Shown here in pieces: positions 31,267-40,595 of a stretch of DNA of 64,000 bases. The notes beneath the pieces were generated by a model. The model had not been told where the DNA came from, did not search any database, and saw only the letters and a program-made list of their open reading frames with translations. Location: the NCBI RefSeq assembly GCF_001954275.1, contig NZ_MBEU01000027.1:22728-86727 (forward strand), written 5' to 3'. Numbering within the stretch: position 1 is the first letter of the stretch; each line of letters starts with the position of its first letter. The translations under genes were made by a program, and so were the position numbers. This stretch comes from Mycobacterium sp. IS-836 (GTDB lineage: Bacteria; Actinomycetota; Actinomycetes; Mycobacteriales; Mycobacteriaceae).

Positions 31267-31923
31267 CTACCGGACCTGCAGCCAACCCTCGACGTGGCGG
31301 TAGAACGTCGACCGGCGTGCGGACCGGGACGCCGGAACACCGTCGCGCACCACGACGACGCCCGTGCTGCCCAGCTGGACGGCGCGGCCGGTGATCCATC
31401 GGCCGCCCGCAGTCCTGGCCCGCAGGCCCGGCACGGCCAGCGTCGGCTCGATGTCCACGCCGTCGACGTCGCCGTCGAACAGCGCGGTGTCATCGACGAC
31501 GGCTTCGCCGTGCAGCGGCTCCCGGTCCTCGGCGGGTCGCCAGCTGGCCCGGCCCACGATCACCGACCCCGTCTCGTCGCGGATCAGCGGCACCCGCCGG
31601 GCCCTTCCGCGGCGGGCGCGCCGGGCCGCCCGGCGTCCGGAGGCCACCCGATACACCCGGGTCGCCGCGGTGCGCCGGCGCGGCACGTACGCCACCTCGA
31701 CGTCGAGCCGTTCCGCACGCAGCAGCCGGCTGAGCACCGCGGCCAGGTCGGCGTCGCCGCCGACCACCGCCAGCCGTCGGTGTGGCCCGATCGCGTCGTC
31801 GATGGCGGCCGAGTCAGTTGGGCCATCGGCTCGGCGGATCGGCAGGCCGTTCAGCCGCCCGGGCACCCGCGCGTCGCCGAACACCAACACCGCCACACCG
31901 GGCGTGGTATCGGCCGTGTTCAC
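31267..31923 (-). CDS. Conserved hypothetical protein (Rv0358-like)
   Basis: 218 aa from GTG 31923, with GAGGAG 5 nt upstream. It is a soluble protein with a highly basic middle (GRRAARRARRGRARR, about 113-127) and a C-terminal region rich in beta strands (TGRAVQLGSTGVVVVRDGVP). It is divergent from purA, as Rv0358 is in H37Rv. The basic stretch might bind nucleic acid or diacylglycerol-type lipid kinase substrate, but no known domain can be assigned with confidence. Confidence 0.75.
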   Translation of the reverse strand: MNTADTTPGVAVLVFGDARVPGRLNGLPIRRADGPTDSAAIDDAIGPHRRLAVVGGDADLAAVLSRLLRAERLDVEVAYVPRRRTAATRVYRVASGRRAARRARRGRARRVPLIRDETGSVIVGRASWRPAEDREPLHGEAVVDDTALFDGDVDGVDIEPTLAVPGLRARTAGGRWITGRAVQLGSTGVVVVRDGVPASRSARRSTFYRHVEGWLQVR

Positions 31924-32004
31924 GACACTCCTCGCAAATCGCTGGGATAGGGTAGGTCACCGGCTGGACCACAATAAGCAGGCGAGACCAGGTGGGAGCA
32001 TGTC

Positions 32005-33303
32005 ATGCCGGCAATCGTCCTCATCGGCGCCCAATGGGGCGACGAGGGCAAAGGTAAGGCCACCGACCTGCTTGGTGGGCGCGCGCAGTGGGTGGTGCGT
32101 TATCAGGGTGGCAACAATGCCGGGCACACCGTCGTCTTGCCGACCGGCGAGAACTTCGCGCTGCATCTGATCCCGTCCGGGGTGCTGACGCCGGGCGTCA
32201 CCAACGTGATCGGCAACGGCGTGGTCGTCGACCCCGGCGTGCTGCTCGACGAGCTGAAGGGCCTCGAGGCCCGCGGGGTCGACACCTCCAAGCTGTTGAT
32301 CTCCGCCGACGCGCACCTGCTGATGCCCTACCACGTCGCCATCGACAAGGTCACCGAGCGCTACATGGGCAACAAGAAGATCGGCACCACCGGCCGCGGC
32401 ATCGGGCCGTGCTATCAGGACAAGATCGCCCGAATGGGAATCCGGGTCGCCGACGTGCTCGACCCGGAGCTGTTGTCGCACAAGGTCGAAGCGGCGCTGG
32501 AACTCAAGAACCAGATCCTGGTCAAGGTCTACAACCGCAAGGCGCTGGAGGCGGACCACGTCGTCGAGGTCCTGCTGGACCAGGCCGACGGATTTCGGCA
32601 CCGCATCGCCGACACCCGGCTGTTGCTCAACGCGGCGCTGGAAGCCGGCGAAACGGTGTTGCTGGAGGGCTCGCAGGGCACGCTGCTCGATGTCGACCAC
32701 GGCACGTATCCCTATGTGACGTCGTCGAATCCGACGGCGGGCGGTGCGGCCGTCGGATCCGGCATCGGCCCGACCCGGATCACCACCGTGCTCGGCATCC
32801 TCAAGGCCTACACCACCCGCGTGGGTTCCGGCCCGTTCCCCACCGAATTGTTCGACGAGAACGGCGAATACCTGTCGAAGACGGGCGGCGAATTCGGTGT
32901 CACCACCGGGCGGCGCCGGCGCTGCGGCTGGTTCGACGCGGTCATCGCCCGCTACGCCACCCGGGTCAACGGCATCACCGACTACTTCCTGACCAAACTC
33001 GACGTGCTGTCCAGCCTGGAGACGGTGCCGGTGTGCGTCGGCTATCGGATCGACGGCACCGAGACTCATGAAATGCCAATGACGCAAAGCGATCTGCACC
33101 GCGCCGAACCGATCTATGAGGAGCTGCCCGGCTGGTGGGAGGACATCTCGGCAGCGCGCGAATTCGACGACCTTCCGGCCAAGGCCCGCGACTACGTGTT
33201 GCGTCTGGAAGAGCTTGCCGGAGCACACGTTTCGTGCATCGGGGTCGGTCCCGGACGTGATCAGACGATCGTGCGCCGCGACATCCTGGCGGCCCGCCCG
33301 TGA
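32005..33303 (+). CDS. purA: Adenylosuccinate synthetase
   Basis: 432 aa, full length. The GTP P-loop [16 protein letters not shown] is at the N-terminus, followed by [19 protein letters not shown] and the C-terminal nucleotide-binding [10 protein letters not shown]. It joins IMP and aspartate, using GTP, on the way to AMP. A ribosome site AGGTGGGAG precedes the ATG. Its stop overlaps the thioesterase gene by 4 bp. It is divergent from the Rv0358-like gene. Confidence 0.98.
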   Translation: MPAIVLIGAQWGDEGKGKATDLLGGRAQWVVRYQGGNNAGHTVVLPTGENFALHLIPSGVLTPGVTNVIGNGVVVDPGVLLDELKGLEARGVDTSKLLISADAHLLMPYHVAIDKVTERYMGNKKIGTTGRGIGPCYQDKIARMGIRVADVLDPELLSHKVEAALELKNQILVKVYNRKALEADHVVEVLLDQADGFRHRIADTRLLLNAALEAGETVLLEGSQGTLLDVDHGTYPYVTSSNPTAGGAAVGSGIGPTRITTVLGILKAYTTRVGSGPFPTELFDENGEYLSKTGGEFGVTTGRRRRCGWFDAVIARYATRVNGITDYFLTKLDVLSSLETVPVCVGYRIDGTETHEMPMTQSDLHRAEPIYEELPGWWEDISAAREFDDLPAKARDYVLRLEELAGAHVSCIGVGPGRDQTIVRRDILAARP

Positions 33304-33956
33304 CCCAGCAACCAGAACAAGTCGAGCCGGACCCCAAACAACTCGACCCCGAATACGAGCATCACGGCGGCTTTCCGGAATACGGCCCCGCCAGCCCCGG
33401 CGCCGGATTCGGCCGCTTCGTGGAGTCCATGCGCCGGCTGCAGGACCTTGCCGTGTCCGCCGACCCCGGCGACGGCGTCTGGGACGACGCGGCCGATCGT
33501 GCCGCGGCGCTGGTGGAGCTGCTGGGCCCGTTCGAAGCCGACGAGGGCAAGGCGCCGGCCGGGCGGACGCCCGACCTGCCCGGCATGGGCAGCCTGCTGC
33601 TGCCGCCGTGGACCTTGACGCGGTATGCGCCCGACGGCGTCGAAATGACCGGCTATTTCACCAGGTTTCACGTCGGCGGCAACCACGCGGTGCACGGCGG
33701 TGTGCTTCCGCTGCTGTTTGACCACATGTTCGGGATGATCTCGCACGCCGCGGGACGACCGATCAGCCGGACGGCCTTCCTGCACGTCGACTACCGCAAG
33801 ATCACCCCGATCGATACGCCCTTGGTAGTGCGCGGTCGCGTCACCAGTACCGAGGGACGCAAGGCGTTCGTGTCCGCCGAATTGGTCGACGGCGACGAAG
33901 CGGTGTTGGCCGAAGGCACCGGCCTGATGGTGCGATTGCTCCCGGGCCAGCCCTGA
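33300..33956 (+). CDS. PaaI-family hotdog thioesterase (Rv0356c-like)
   Basis: 218 aa from GTG 33300, overlapping the purA stop (GTGA). The C-terminal half is a hotdog fold with the active-site helix [19 protein letters not shown] and the strand [14 protein letters not shown], typical of acyl-CoA thioesterases of the PaaI/THEM4 group. The first ~90 residues are a family-specific helical extension. The natural acyl-CoA is unknown. The pairing with purA is conserved with H37Rv (Rv0356c-Rv0357c). Confidence 0.88.
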   Translation: MTQQPEQVEPDPKQLDPEYEHHGGFPEYGPASPGAGFGRFVESMRRLQDLAVSADPGDGVWDDAADRAAALVELLGPFEADEGKAPAGRTPDLPGMGSLLLPPWTLTRYAPDGVEMTGYFTRFHVGGNHAVHGGVLPLLFDHMFGMISHAAGRPISRTAFLHVDYRKITPIDTPLVVRGRVTSTEGRKAFVSAELVDGDEAVLAEGTGLMVRLLPGQP

Positions 33957-33991
33957 GCTGCGCTTTTGCCCCGCCGACCTATCCTTGTGCA

Positions 33992-35266
33992 GTGACTGAC
34001 GGCTTGACCCACGGACCCGCCGACGACGACAAGACGTCGGCGATCGTGGTGGCCCCGCAGGCCGGCGACGCGCGCGCCGGCGGGGACGGCGACGTGCGTC
34101 CCCGCGTGATGCTGCTGGGTTCCGACGAGCTCAGCCGGGAGCTGACGATCGCGTTGCGGCGGCTGGGCGCCGAGGTGATCGCGGTCGACGGGTCTGCGGG
34201 CGCGCCCGCCCACCGCGTCGCCGACCAATCGCTCGTCATCGCCATGACCGACGCCGACGAGCTGTCGGCGGCCTTCCTGCGGCTGCAACCCGACTTCGTG
34301 GTGACCGCCGCCGACGCGGTCTCCGTCGACGCCCTCGACGCCCTGGCGACCGGGACACACAACGAGCTCGCCGAAGCGGTGCCCAGCGCCCGCGCCGTGC
34401 GGCTCGCCGCCGACCGTGAGGGCCTGCGCCGGCTGGCCGCCGACCAGCTGGGCCTGCCCACGGCGCCGTTCTGGTTCGCCGGATCGGTCGGCGAGCTCGA
34501 GGCGGTGGCCGCGCACGCGGGGTATCCGCTGCTGGTCAAACCCGTCAGGGGGCCGGTAGGCCCGGGACGATCGATGGTCGACGGACCCGACGACATCGGG
34601 CCCGCCTGGCGGCGTGCCGCGGGCGGTCATGCACAACCGCGGGTGCTGGCCGAGGCGGTGGTCGAGATCGAATTCGACGTCACCCTGTTTGCGGTGCGCA
34701 GCGAAGGCGCGCGCGGACCGGTGATCGAGTTCTGCCCGCCGATCGGTCATCGCCGCGCCGAGGCCGGCCTGCTGGAATCCTGGCAACCCCAAGAAATGAG
34801 CAGCGCCGCGATGGACGCCGCCAAATCCATCGCCGCGCGCATCGTCAAGGCGCTCGGCGGGCGTGGGGTGTTCGGTGTCGAATTGATGATCAACGGCGAC
34901 GAGGTGTACTTCAACGACGTCACCGCATTCCCGCGCCAGAGTGCCTGGGTGACGCTGCGCACCCAGCGGCTTTCGGTGTTCGACCTGCAGGCGCGCGCCA
35001 TTCTCGGCCTGCCGGTGGACACGATCATGATTTCGCCGGGTGCCGCCCACCCGATACCGCGGACCGACGGGGGAGGGTTCCCCGGCGCCGACGCGCTCAG
35101 CGGCGCGCTCGCGGTCCCGGAAGGCGATCTCCTGGTATTCGGCCCGCCCGCGGGTGCGTCGCGCCAACTCGGTGTGGCGCTGGCCACAGCGCCGGCCGTC
35201 GCGGCCGCACGGGACCGCGCCCGACAGGTGGCGACCGCGGTGAATATGCGAGACTCACGCGGGTGA
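33992..35266 (+). CDS. purT: Formate-dependent phosphoribosylglycinamide formyltransferase
   Basis: 424 aa from GTG 33992. It has a biotin-carboxylase-like pre-ATP-grasp domain, an ATP-grasp domain (YPLLVKPVRGPVGPGRS for the ATP lid, FGVELMINGDEVYFNDV for the metal site) and a C-terminal barrel. It makes formyl-GAR from formate, ATP and GAR in purine synthesis, without folate. TATCCT (33980-33985) lies 6 nt before the GTG, so the message is probably leaderless. It overlaps the rhodanese gene by 4 bp. It follows purA closely, which it does not in H37Rv. Confidence 0.93.
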   Translation: MTDGLTHGPADDDKTSAIVVAPQAGDARAGGDGDVRPRVMLLGSDELSRELTIALRRLGAEVIAVDGSAGAPAHRVADQSLVIAMTDADELSAAFLRLQPDFVVTAADAVSVDALDALATGTHNELAEAVPSARAVRLAADREGLRRLAADQLGLPTAPFWFAGSVGELEAVAAHAGYPLLVKPVRGPVGPGRSMVDGPDDIGPAWRRAAGGHAQPRVLAEAVVEIEFDVTLFAVRSEGARGPVIEFCPPIGHRRAEAGLLESWQPQEMSSAAMDAAKSIAARIVKALGGRGVFGVELMINGDEVYFNDVTAFPRQSAWVTLRTQRLSVFDLQARAILGLPVDTIMISPGAAHPIPRTDGGGFPGADALSGALAVPEGDLLVFGPPAGASRQLGVALATAPAVAAARDRARQVATAVNMRDSRG

Positions 35267-35685
35267 GCTACGCAGGAGATATCACGCCGCTCGAGGCATG
35301 GAAGATGCTCAGCGACAACCCCCAGGCGGTGCTGGTCGACGTACGCACCGATGCCGAATGGCGGTTCGTCGGTGTGCCCGACCTGTCCAGCCTCGGCCGG
35401 GACGTGGTGTACATCGAATGGAATACGACCGACGGCACGTACAACGAGAACTTCGCGGCCGAACTGCGGAAACACATACCGCCCGCAGCGGACGACGAAG
35501 AGCGGCCCGTGGTCTTCCTGTGTCGCTCGGGCAACCGCTCCATCGGAGCCGCCGAGGTCGCGACCGAGGTTGGCATCACCCCGGCCTACAACGTGCTGGA
35601 CGGCTTTGAAGGTCATCTCAACGCTCACGGCCATCGCGGCGAAACAGGTTGGCGGGCAATAGGATTGCCCTGGAAGCAGCTATGA
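35263..35685 (+). CDS. Rhodanese-like sulfurtransferase (Rv0390-like)
   Basis: 140 aa from GTG 35263. It is a single rhodanese domain with the active-site loop CRSGNRS (about residues 87-93), whose Cys can carry a persulfide, and the N-terminal AVLVDVRTDAEWRF strand. Its start overlaps the purT stop, and its stop overlaps the metZ ATG (ATGA, 35682-35685). The tight link to metZ suggests a role in supplying sulfur, as inferred from context. Confidence 0.9.
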   Translation: MSYAGDITPLEAWKMLSDNPQAVLVDVRTDAEWRFVGVPDLSSLGRDVVYIEWNTTDGTYNENFAAELRKHIPPAADDEERPVVFLCRSGNRSIGAAEVATEVGITPAYNVLDGFEGHLNAHGHRGETGWRAIGLPWKQL

Positions 35686-36902
35686 CCGACGTCCCGTCGG
35701 TCCGCATTCCCGAGCCGCTGCCCGACGGCGTCAGCCAGGCCACCACCGGGGTGCGCGGCGGGATCCTGCGGTCCGGCTTCGACGAGACCGCCGAGGCAAT
35801 GTATTTGACGTCCGGCTACGTCTACGAGTCGGCCGCCGACGCGGAGAAGTCGTTCACCGGCGAAATCGACCGCTTCGTGTACTCCCGATACGGCAACCCC
35901 ACCGTCTCCATGTTCGAGGAACGGTTGCGGCTGATCGAGGGCGCGCCGGCGGCATTCGCCACCGCGAGTGGCATGGCCGCGGTGTTCACCTCGCTGGGCG
36001 CGCTGCTGGCCGCCGGGGACCGGTTGGTCGCCTCCCGCAGCCTGTTCGGATCGTGTTTCGTGGTGTGCAACGAGATCCTGCCGCGTTGGGGCGTGGAGAC
36101 GGTGTTCGTCGACGGTGACGACCTCGCGCAGTGGGAGCGGGCGCTGTCGGTGCCCACCGCGGCGGTGTTCTTCGAGACGCCGTCGAATCCGATGCAGTCG
36201 CTGGTCGACATCGCTGCCGTCACCGAACTGGCCCATGCCGCGGGGGCAAAGGTGGTGCTGGACAACGTGTTTGCCACGCCGCTGCTACAGCAGGGCATTC
36301 CGCTGGGAGTCGACGTGGTGGTGTACTCGGGCACCAAACACATCGACGGTCAGGGCCGGGTGCTGGGTGGCGCCATTCTGGGCGACAAGGAATACATCGA
36401 CGGTCCGGTGCAGAAGCTGATGCGCCACACCGGTCCGGCGATGAGCGCCTTCAACGCCTGGGTTTTGCTGAAAGGACTTGAGACGCTGGCGATTCGCGTC
36501 GAACATGCCAATTCGTCGGCGCAGCGGATCGCGGAATTCCTGGAGTCGCATCCGGCGGTGAGCTGGGTGCGCTATCCCTACTTGACGTCGCACCCTCAGT
36601 ACGATCTGGCCAAACGTCAGATGACCGGGGGCGGCACCGTGGTCACCTTCGCGCTCGACTGTGCGGAAAGCGCGGCCAAGCAACGGGCCTTCGACGTGCT
36701 CGACAAGCTGCAGCTGATCAACATTTCCAACAACCTGGGCGATGCCAAATCGCTTGTCACCCACCCGGCGACGACGACGCACCGGGCTATGGGCCCCGAG
36801 GGCCGCGCCGCGATCGGGCTGGGCGACAACGTGGTCCGCATCTCGGTCGGGCTGGAAGGCGCCGACGACCTGATCGCGGACATCGATCGGTCGCTGAGCT
36901 AG
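35682..36902 (+). CDS. metZ: O-succinylhomoserine sulfhydrylase
   Basis: 406 aa from ATG 35682; this start overlaps the rhodanese stop and matches the known MetZ N-terminus MTDVPSVRIP. It has the gamma-family PLP fold: SRYGNPTVSMFEERLRLIEG, then the PLP lysine in SGTKHIDGQGRVLGG and LVTHPATTTHR near the C-terminus. It makes homocysteine from O-succinylhomoserine and sulfide. The preceding rhodanese might deliver the sulfur. Its 3' end overlaps the convergent ndh gene by 4 bp. Confidence 0.95.
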   Translation: MTDVPSVRIPEPLPDGVSQATTGVRGGILRSGFDETAEAMYLTSGYVYESAADAEKSFTGEIDRFVYSRYGNPTVSMFEERLRLIEGAPAAFATASGMAAVFTSLGALLAAGDRLVASRSLFGSCFVVCNEILPRWGVETVFVDGDDLAQWERALSVPTAAVFFETPSNPMQSLVDIAAVTELAHAAGAKVVLDNVFATPLLQQGIPLGVDVVVYSGTKHIDGQGRVLGGAILGDKEYIDGPVQKLMRHTGPAMSAFNAWVLLKGLETLAIRVEHANSSAQRIAEFLESHPAVSWVRYPYLTSHPQYDLAKRQMTGGGTVVTFALDCAESAAKQRAFDVLDKLQLINISNNLGDAKSLVTHPATTTHRAMGPEGRAAIGLGDNVVRISVGLEGADDLIADIDRSLS

Positions 36903-38278
36903 CCGGCTTGCCTTTCGGCGGCATCGGCGCGCTCGGCCGCGGCCAGCGCCCCTTCCTCCGCGTGTGCCTGCATCCAGTTCGTCACCACCCTGGCGTAGAC
37001 CATCTGGCTGGTGATGGCCATCTGACCGCGGGTGCGCCCCAGGAAGGAGATGCCCCAGGCGAACATCGCCGCGATGCGATTGCGGTGGCCGATCAGGTAA
37101 TACAGGTGCAGCACCAGCCAGGCCAGCCACGCGATGAAGCCGCCGAACTCCAGCTTGCCGACTTGTGCCACGGCGCTGAATCGGGACACCGTCGCCATGC
37201 TGCCCTTGTCGAAGTACTTGAACGGCTTGCGATTTGCCGGGTCGTCTTGGCCCTTGAGGCCGTGCTTGATCGCCGTCGTCGCGTAGTGCGCCCCCTGGAT
37301 CGCGCCTTGCGCCATCCCGGGCACGCCCTGCATCGACATCAGATCACCGATGACGAAGACGTTCGGGTGTCCCTTGACGGTGAGATCGGGTTCCACGATC
37401 ACCCGCCCGGCACGGTCGACTTCGGTTCCATCGGACTGGTCGGCGATCATCTTGCCCAGCGGGCTGGCCTGCACCCCGGCCGCCCATACCTTGCAGGCGC
37501 ATTCGATCCGCCGTTCACCGCCGTCCTTGTCCCTGATGGTGATGCCCTTGTAGTCGACGGCGCTCACCATCGCGTTGAGCTGGATCTCGACGTCCATCTT
37601 CTCCAGCCGGCGTTGCGCCTTGAGGCCCAGCTTCTTTCCCATCGGCGGCAGCACCGCCGGGGCCGCGTCGAGCAGGATCACCCGGCAATCGCTGGGTTTG
37701 ATGGTGCGAAACGCCCCGGCGAGCGTGCGCTCGGCGAGTTCGACGATCTGTCCGGCCACCTCGACGCCCGTCGGCCCGGCGCCGACCACCACGAAGGTCA
37801 GGCGCCGTTCCCGTTCGGCCGGGTCGGTGGCGACCTCGGCCGCCTCGAACGCGCCCAGGATGCGGCCGCGCAGCTCGAGCGCGTCGTCGATGGTCTTCAT
37901 GCCGGGCGAGAAGGTGGCGAACTGGTCGTTGCCGAAGTAAGAGGTCTGCGCGCCCGCGGCCACGATGAGGCTGTCGTACGGGGTCACGGTCTCCATGTCG
38001 ATCAACTTCGACGTGACGGTCTGCGCCTTGAGGTCGATCGCGTTGACCTCCCCCAGCAGCACCCGGACATTCTGTTGTTTGCGCAGGATCAACCGGGTCG
38101 TCGGGGCGATGTCGCCCTCGGACAGGATCCCCGTCGCCACCTGATACAGCAGCGGCTGGAACAGGTGCGTGGTCGTTTTGGAGATCAGCGTGATGTCCAC
38201 GTCGGCCCGTTTGAGCGCCTTGGCCGCGGTCAGGCCGCCGAATCCGCTTCCGATGATGACCACGCGATGGCGTGACAT
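36899..38278 (-). CDS. ndhA: Type II NADH dehydrogenase
   Basis: 459 aa from ATG 38278 (MSRHRVVIIGSGFGGL), preceded by AAAGGGG. It has two Rossmann motifs: FAD-binding VVIIGSGFGGLTAAKAL and NADH-binding FVVVGAGPTGVEVAGQI, plus GDLMSMQGVPGMAQGA. The C-terminal amphipathic and hydrophobic segment anchors it to the membrane. It oxidises NADH and reduces menaquinone without pumping protons. It lies next to a 13E12-family gene, as ndhA does in H37Rv (Rv0392c and Rv0393). A kinase gene lies between them here. Confidence 0.93.
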   Translation of the reverse strand: MSRHRVVIIGSGFGGLTAAKALKRADVDITLISKTTTHLFQPLLYQVATGILSEGDIAPTTRLILRKQQNVRVLLGEVNAIDLKAQTVTSKLIDMETVTPYDSLIVAAGAQTSYFGNDQFATFSPGMKTIDDALELRGRILGAFEAAEVATDPAERERRLTFVVVGAGPTGVEVAGQIVELAERTLAGAFRTIKPSDCRVILLDAAPAVLPPMGKKLGLKAQRRLEKMDVEIQLNAMVSAVDYKGITIRDKDGGERRIECACKVWAAGVQASPLGKMIADQSDGTEVDRAGRVIVEPDLTVKGHPNVFVIGDLMSMQGVPGMAQGAIQGAHYATTAIKHGLKGQDDPANRKPFKYFDKGSMATVSRFSAVAQVGKLEFGGFIAWLAWLVLHLYYLIGHRNRIAAMFAWGISFLGRTRGQMAITSQMVYARVVTNWMQAHAEEGALAAAERADAAERQAG

Positions 38279-38339
38279 AGCTACCCCTTTCACCTTCGCA
38301 GCGCATACCCACCCTATGACGTGACGAACGTGACCTGCG

Positions 38340-38351
38340 ATCAATATTGAT
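38340..38351. promoter_or_regulatory. 12-bp AT-rich palindrome upstream of ndhA
   Basis: ATCAATATTGAT is a perfect palindrome 62 bp upstream of the ndhA ATG, AT-rich within GC-rich DNA, in the 238-bp gap between ndhA and the kinase gene. It may be an operator, but there is no known match. The rest of the gap shows nothing I recognise. Confidence 0.35.
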
Positions 38352-38516
38352 GTCGAGGGTTGTCTGTTAGGCGGAGTTGAGGCATTGGCGGCTTCTGGCG
38401 CTGAAAACCGTTGGTGAAATGCGACGTTCGAACCTCCGTCGCGTGCCGGGTCCCAGCTCACTCCGTTGCGCGCTGGCGACCAACATGGCGCGCAAACGTT
38501 GTGCGCCCGGTTGCTC

Positions 38517-40232
38517 CTAAGTGGCAACTTTGGCGGCGATTTGACGAGCGACGTTCACCGCGGAGTTGGACTGAGCGTCAGACAGGTTGTTGCTACACAC
38601 GCCGACGTCGATGGCGACGTTGTTGGCCACGGTCAGCGCCCGCTGACAGGTCACCGTCGCCCCGGCGGCCCTGCCGGTCTTGGTGACGCTCAGGGTGCCG
38701 TTGCTGCTAGATACCGGCCCCACAGTCCACTCCGTATCGGGTACGCCCGGCTGGGTCACCGCGTATCGACGGTCTGAGCACGCCGGCCATCGTTGGGCGG
38801 AGGAGGCGAAGAACGCATCCGCATCGTGCGCGGAAGGAAACAACACCAGAGCCTGAAGGACGAAATGACTGAAATTGCCCGGTTCGTGTAGGCCCTGTTC
38901 GCGCACGGTGCTCCACCCGCTGCCCTCATAAACCGTGGCTTGCGCCGGGCCCTGCGCGGGTAGGCAGGCCTTGTCGGCCACTTGGGCGCTGGCGTCGTTC
39001 ATCGCGGCGGAGGTTGCCGCGACCGTCATCTTGGTGGAGCCGACCGCGCTGTTGATTTGTTCGGGGCTGAGCCACAACCCCTGCAGCGCCTCAGCGGCGA
39101 CCGGAGGCGCGGTGGTCGGGGCGGTCATGCTGGTCGTAGTGGTGGCGGCGGGGGTCGTGGTCGTCGGGGGCGGCCCCGCGTTGTCGTGCACCAGCAAGGC
39201 CATCGCGCCGATGATGAGGAGCGCGACAACCACCCCAACAACCCCTGCGGCGGTGGCGACACGGTTTTTGCGCCGGGCCGGAGGCTTGGCCGGGCGGGCG
39301 GCCTGGGTGGGTTCACCGGCGGCCGCGGCCTCGGTGCTGGCCAGGATGGTGTCGGCGTGGTCTTGGCCCACTTCGGTCAATGCGTGGTGGGCGGCGCGGG
39401 CCAGCTCACCGGCGCTGGCATAGCGATCCTGCGGGTCCTTGGCCATGCCACGCGCAATCACGTCATCAAACCCAGCCGGGACCTGCGGTCGTGCCTCGCT
39501 GGGGCGCGGGATCGGCGCGCTGAGGTGCGCGGTGATCAGCGCCGGCAGGTCCCCGCTGGCATACGGCGGGAAGCCGGTCAAACACTCATAGAGCACACAC
39601 GTCAGCGCGTACACGTCCGCGCGGTGATCCACTTCGGTGTTACCCAGCCGCTCGGGAGCCATGTAGGCAAACGTTCCGATCGTGGTGCCCGAGCTGGTCA
39701 ACTTGGCGTCGGTGGCCGCATTCGCCAAACCGAAATCGACCAGGCAGGCGAAATCCTCACCAGTTAGCAGAATGTTGGCCGGTTTGATGTCACGGTGGAT
39801 CACCTGCGCGCCGTGCGCGGCATCCAGCGCGGAGGCGATCTGGCGCACAATCGCCACGGCCCGCGCCGGCTCCAGCGGCCCATCAGCCGCCAGCACGGCC
39901 TGCAGGTCAGTGCCCTCGATCAAACGCATATCGATGAACAGCTGCCCGTCGATCTCCCCGCAGTGGTGGATGGGCACCACGTGCGGCTCATGCAGGCGCC
40001 CGGCGGTGCGTGCCTCGCGGTACAACCGCTGCCGAAACACCGAGTTACCCGAGTAAGCAGGCGCCATCAGCTTCAACGCCACCACCCGATCCATCACGGT
40101 GTCTTCGGCCTCGTACACTTCCCCGAACCCGCCACGGCCCAACAACCGGCGCAGCAGATAATGCCCAAACCGCGACCCAGCCCGTCCCGGCCAACCCGCG
40201 GCGCTACCACCAACCATCGACTCTGGCACCAC
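38517..40232 (-). CDS. PknH-like transmembrane Ser/Thr protein kinase
   Basis: 571 aa from GTG 40232 (ATG 40217 is an alternative). The kinase domain spans about residues 22-285 with GRGGFGEVYEAED, the catalytic Lys in VVALKLMAP, VIHRDIKPANILL, VDFGLAN and GTFAYMAPERL, all intact. A juxtamembrane linker, one membrane helix (about 325-347) and a Thr-rich stalk lead to a C-terminal domain with several Cys. That domain resembles the PknH extracellular sensor. It should phosphorylate cytoplasmic proteins in response to an external signal. I do not recall it at this locus in H37Rv. Confidence 0.9.
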   Translation of the reverse strand: MVPESMVGGSAAGWPGRAGSRFGHYLLRRLLGRGGFGEVYEAEDTVMDRVVALKLMAPAYSGNSVFRQRLYREARTAGRLHEPHVVPIHHCGEIDGQLFIDMRLIEGTDLQAVLAADGPLEPARAVAIVRQIASALDAAHGAQVIHRDIKPANILLTGEDFACLVDFGLANAATDAKLTSSGTTIGTFAYMAPERLGNTEVDHRADVYALTCVLYECLTGFPPYASGDLPALITAHLSAPIPRPSEARPQVPAGFDDVIARGMAKDPQDRYASAGELARAAHHALTEVGQDHADTILASTEAAAAGEPTQAARPAKPPARRKNRVATAAGVVGVVVALLIIGAMALLVHDNAGPPPTTTTPAATTTTSMTAPTTAPPVAAEALQGLWLSPEQINSAVGSTKMTVAATSAAMNDASAQVADKACLPAQGPAQATVYEGSGWSTVREQGLHEPGNFSHFVLQALVLFPSAHDADAFFASSAQRWPACSDRRYAVTQPGVPDTEWTVGPVSSSNGTLSVTKTGRAAGATVTCQRALTVANNVAIDVGVCSNNLSDAQSNSAVNVARQIAAKVAT

Positions 40233-40574
40233 ACCCCCCGCCGCCTACGCCACGCGGCAGCCAAAACACATCCCAGGCATCAGTATGCGACCCGTCCGGA
40301 TCGACGGAGGCCAGTTCGTCAACACTCCCCAACCGCGTCGAACTCCAGATGCCGCAAACCCTCCATCGCCCGAACCCATATCGGCTGCCCGGCCATTCCG
40401 CGGCCCGACCACACTGCGGCGGCCCGAGGCCCGATAGCGATCCCGTGTCGCCTCGGCACGGGTCGCATCTTCGCGGGCAAACTTCCTGAGGCGCTCGTCG
40501 TCATCCTGGTGGTGATCGAAGGTAGGAAGCACGACGTGCGATTCGTCGGGCTGTGTGTTGTCGGAAGCACCTTC
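40233..40574. other. 342-bp gap without a confident gene
   Basis: This lies between the divergent kinase and HNH genes. A minus-strand open frame ends about 40245 and contains a charged segment (HHQDDDERLRKFARED, read from about 40520 down) that looks protein-like. It has no clear start and would overlap the HNH gene if extended. It may be a degraded gene or an unrecognised small one. The right end holds the HNH gene promoter. Confidence 0.4.
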
Positions 40575-40595
40575 TATAATCGAACGTATGTTCGA
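40575..40595 (+). promoter_or_regulatory. Leaderless promoter with perfect SOS (LexA) box
   Basis: TATAAT (40575-40580) lies 7 nt before the ATG at 40588, a strong leaderless -10. TCGAAC-GTAT-GTTCGA (40580-40595) is the consensus mycobacterial SOS box TCGAAC-N4-GTTCGA and covers the start codon. LexA bound here would cover the transcription start. 13E12-family genes are known LexA targets in M. tuberculosis. Confidence 0.85.
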
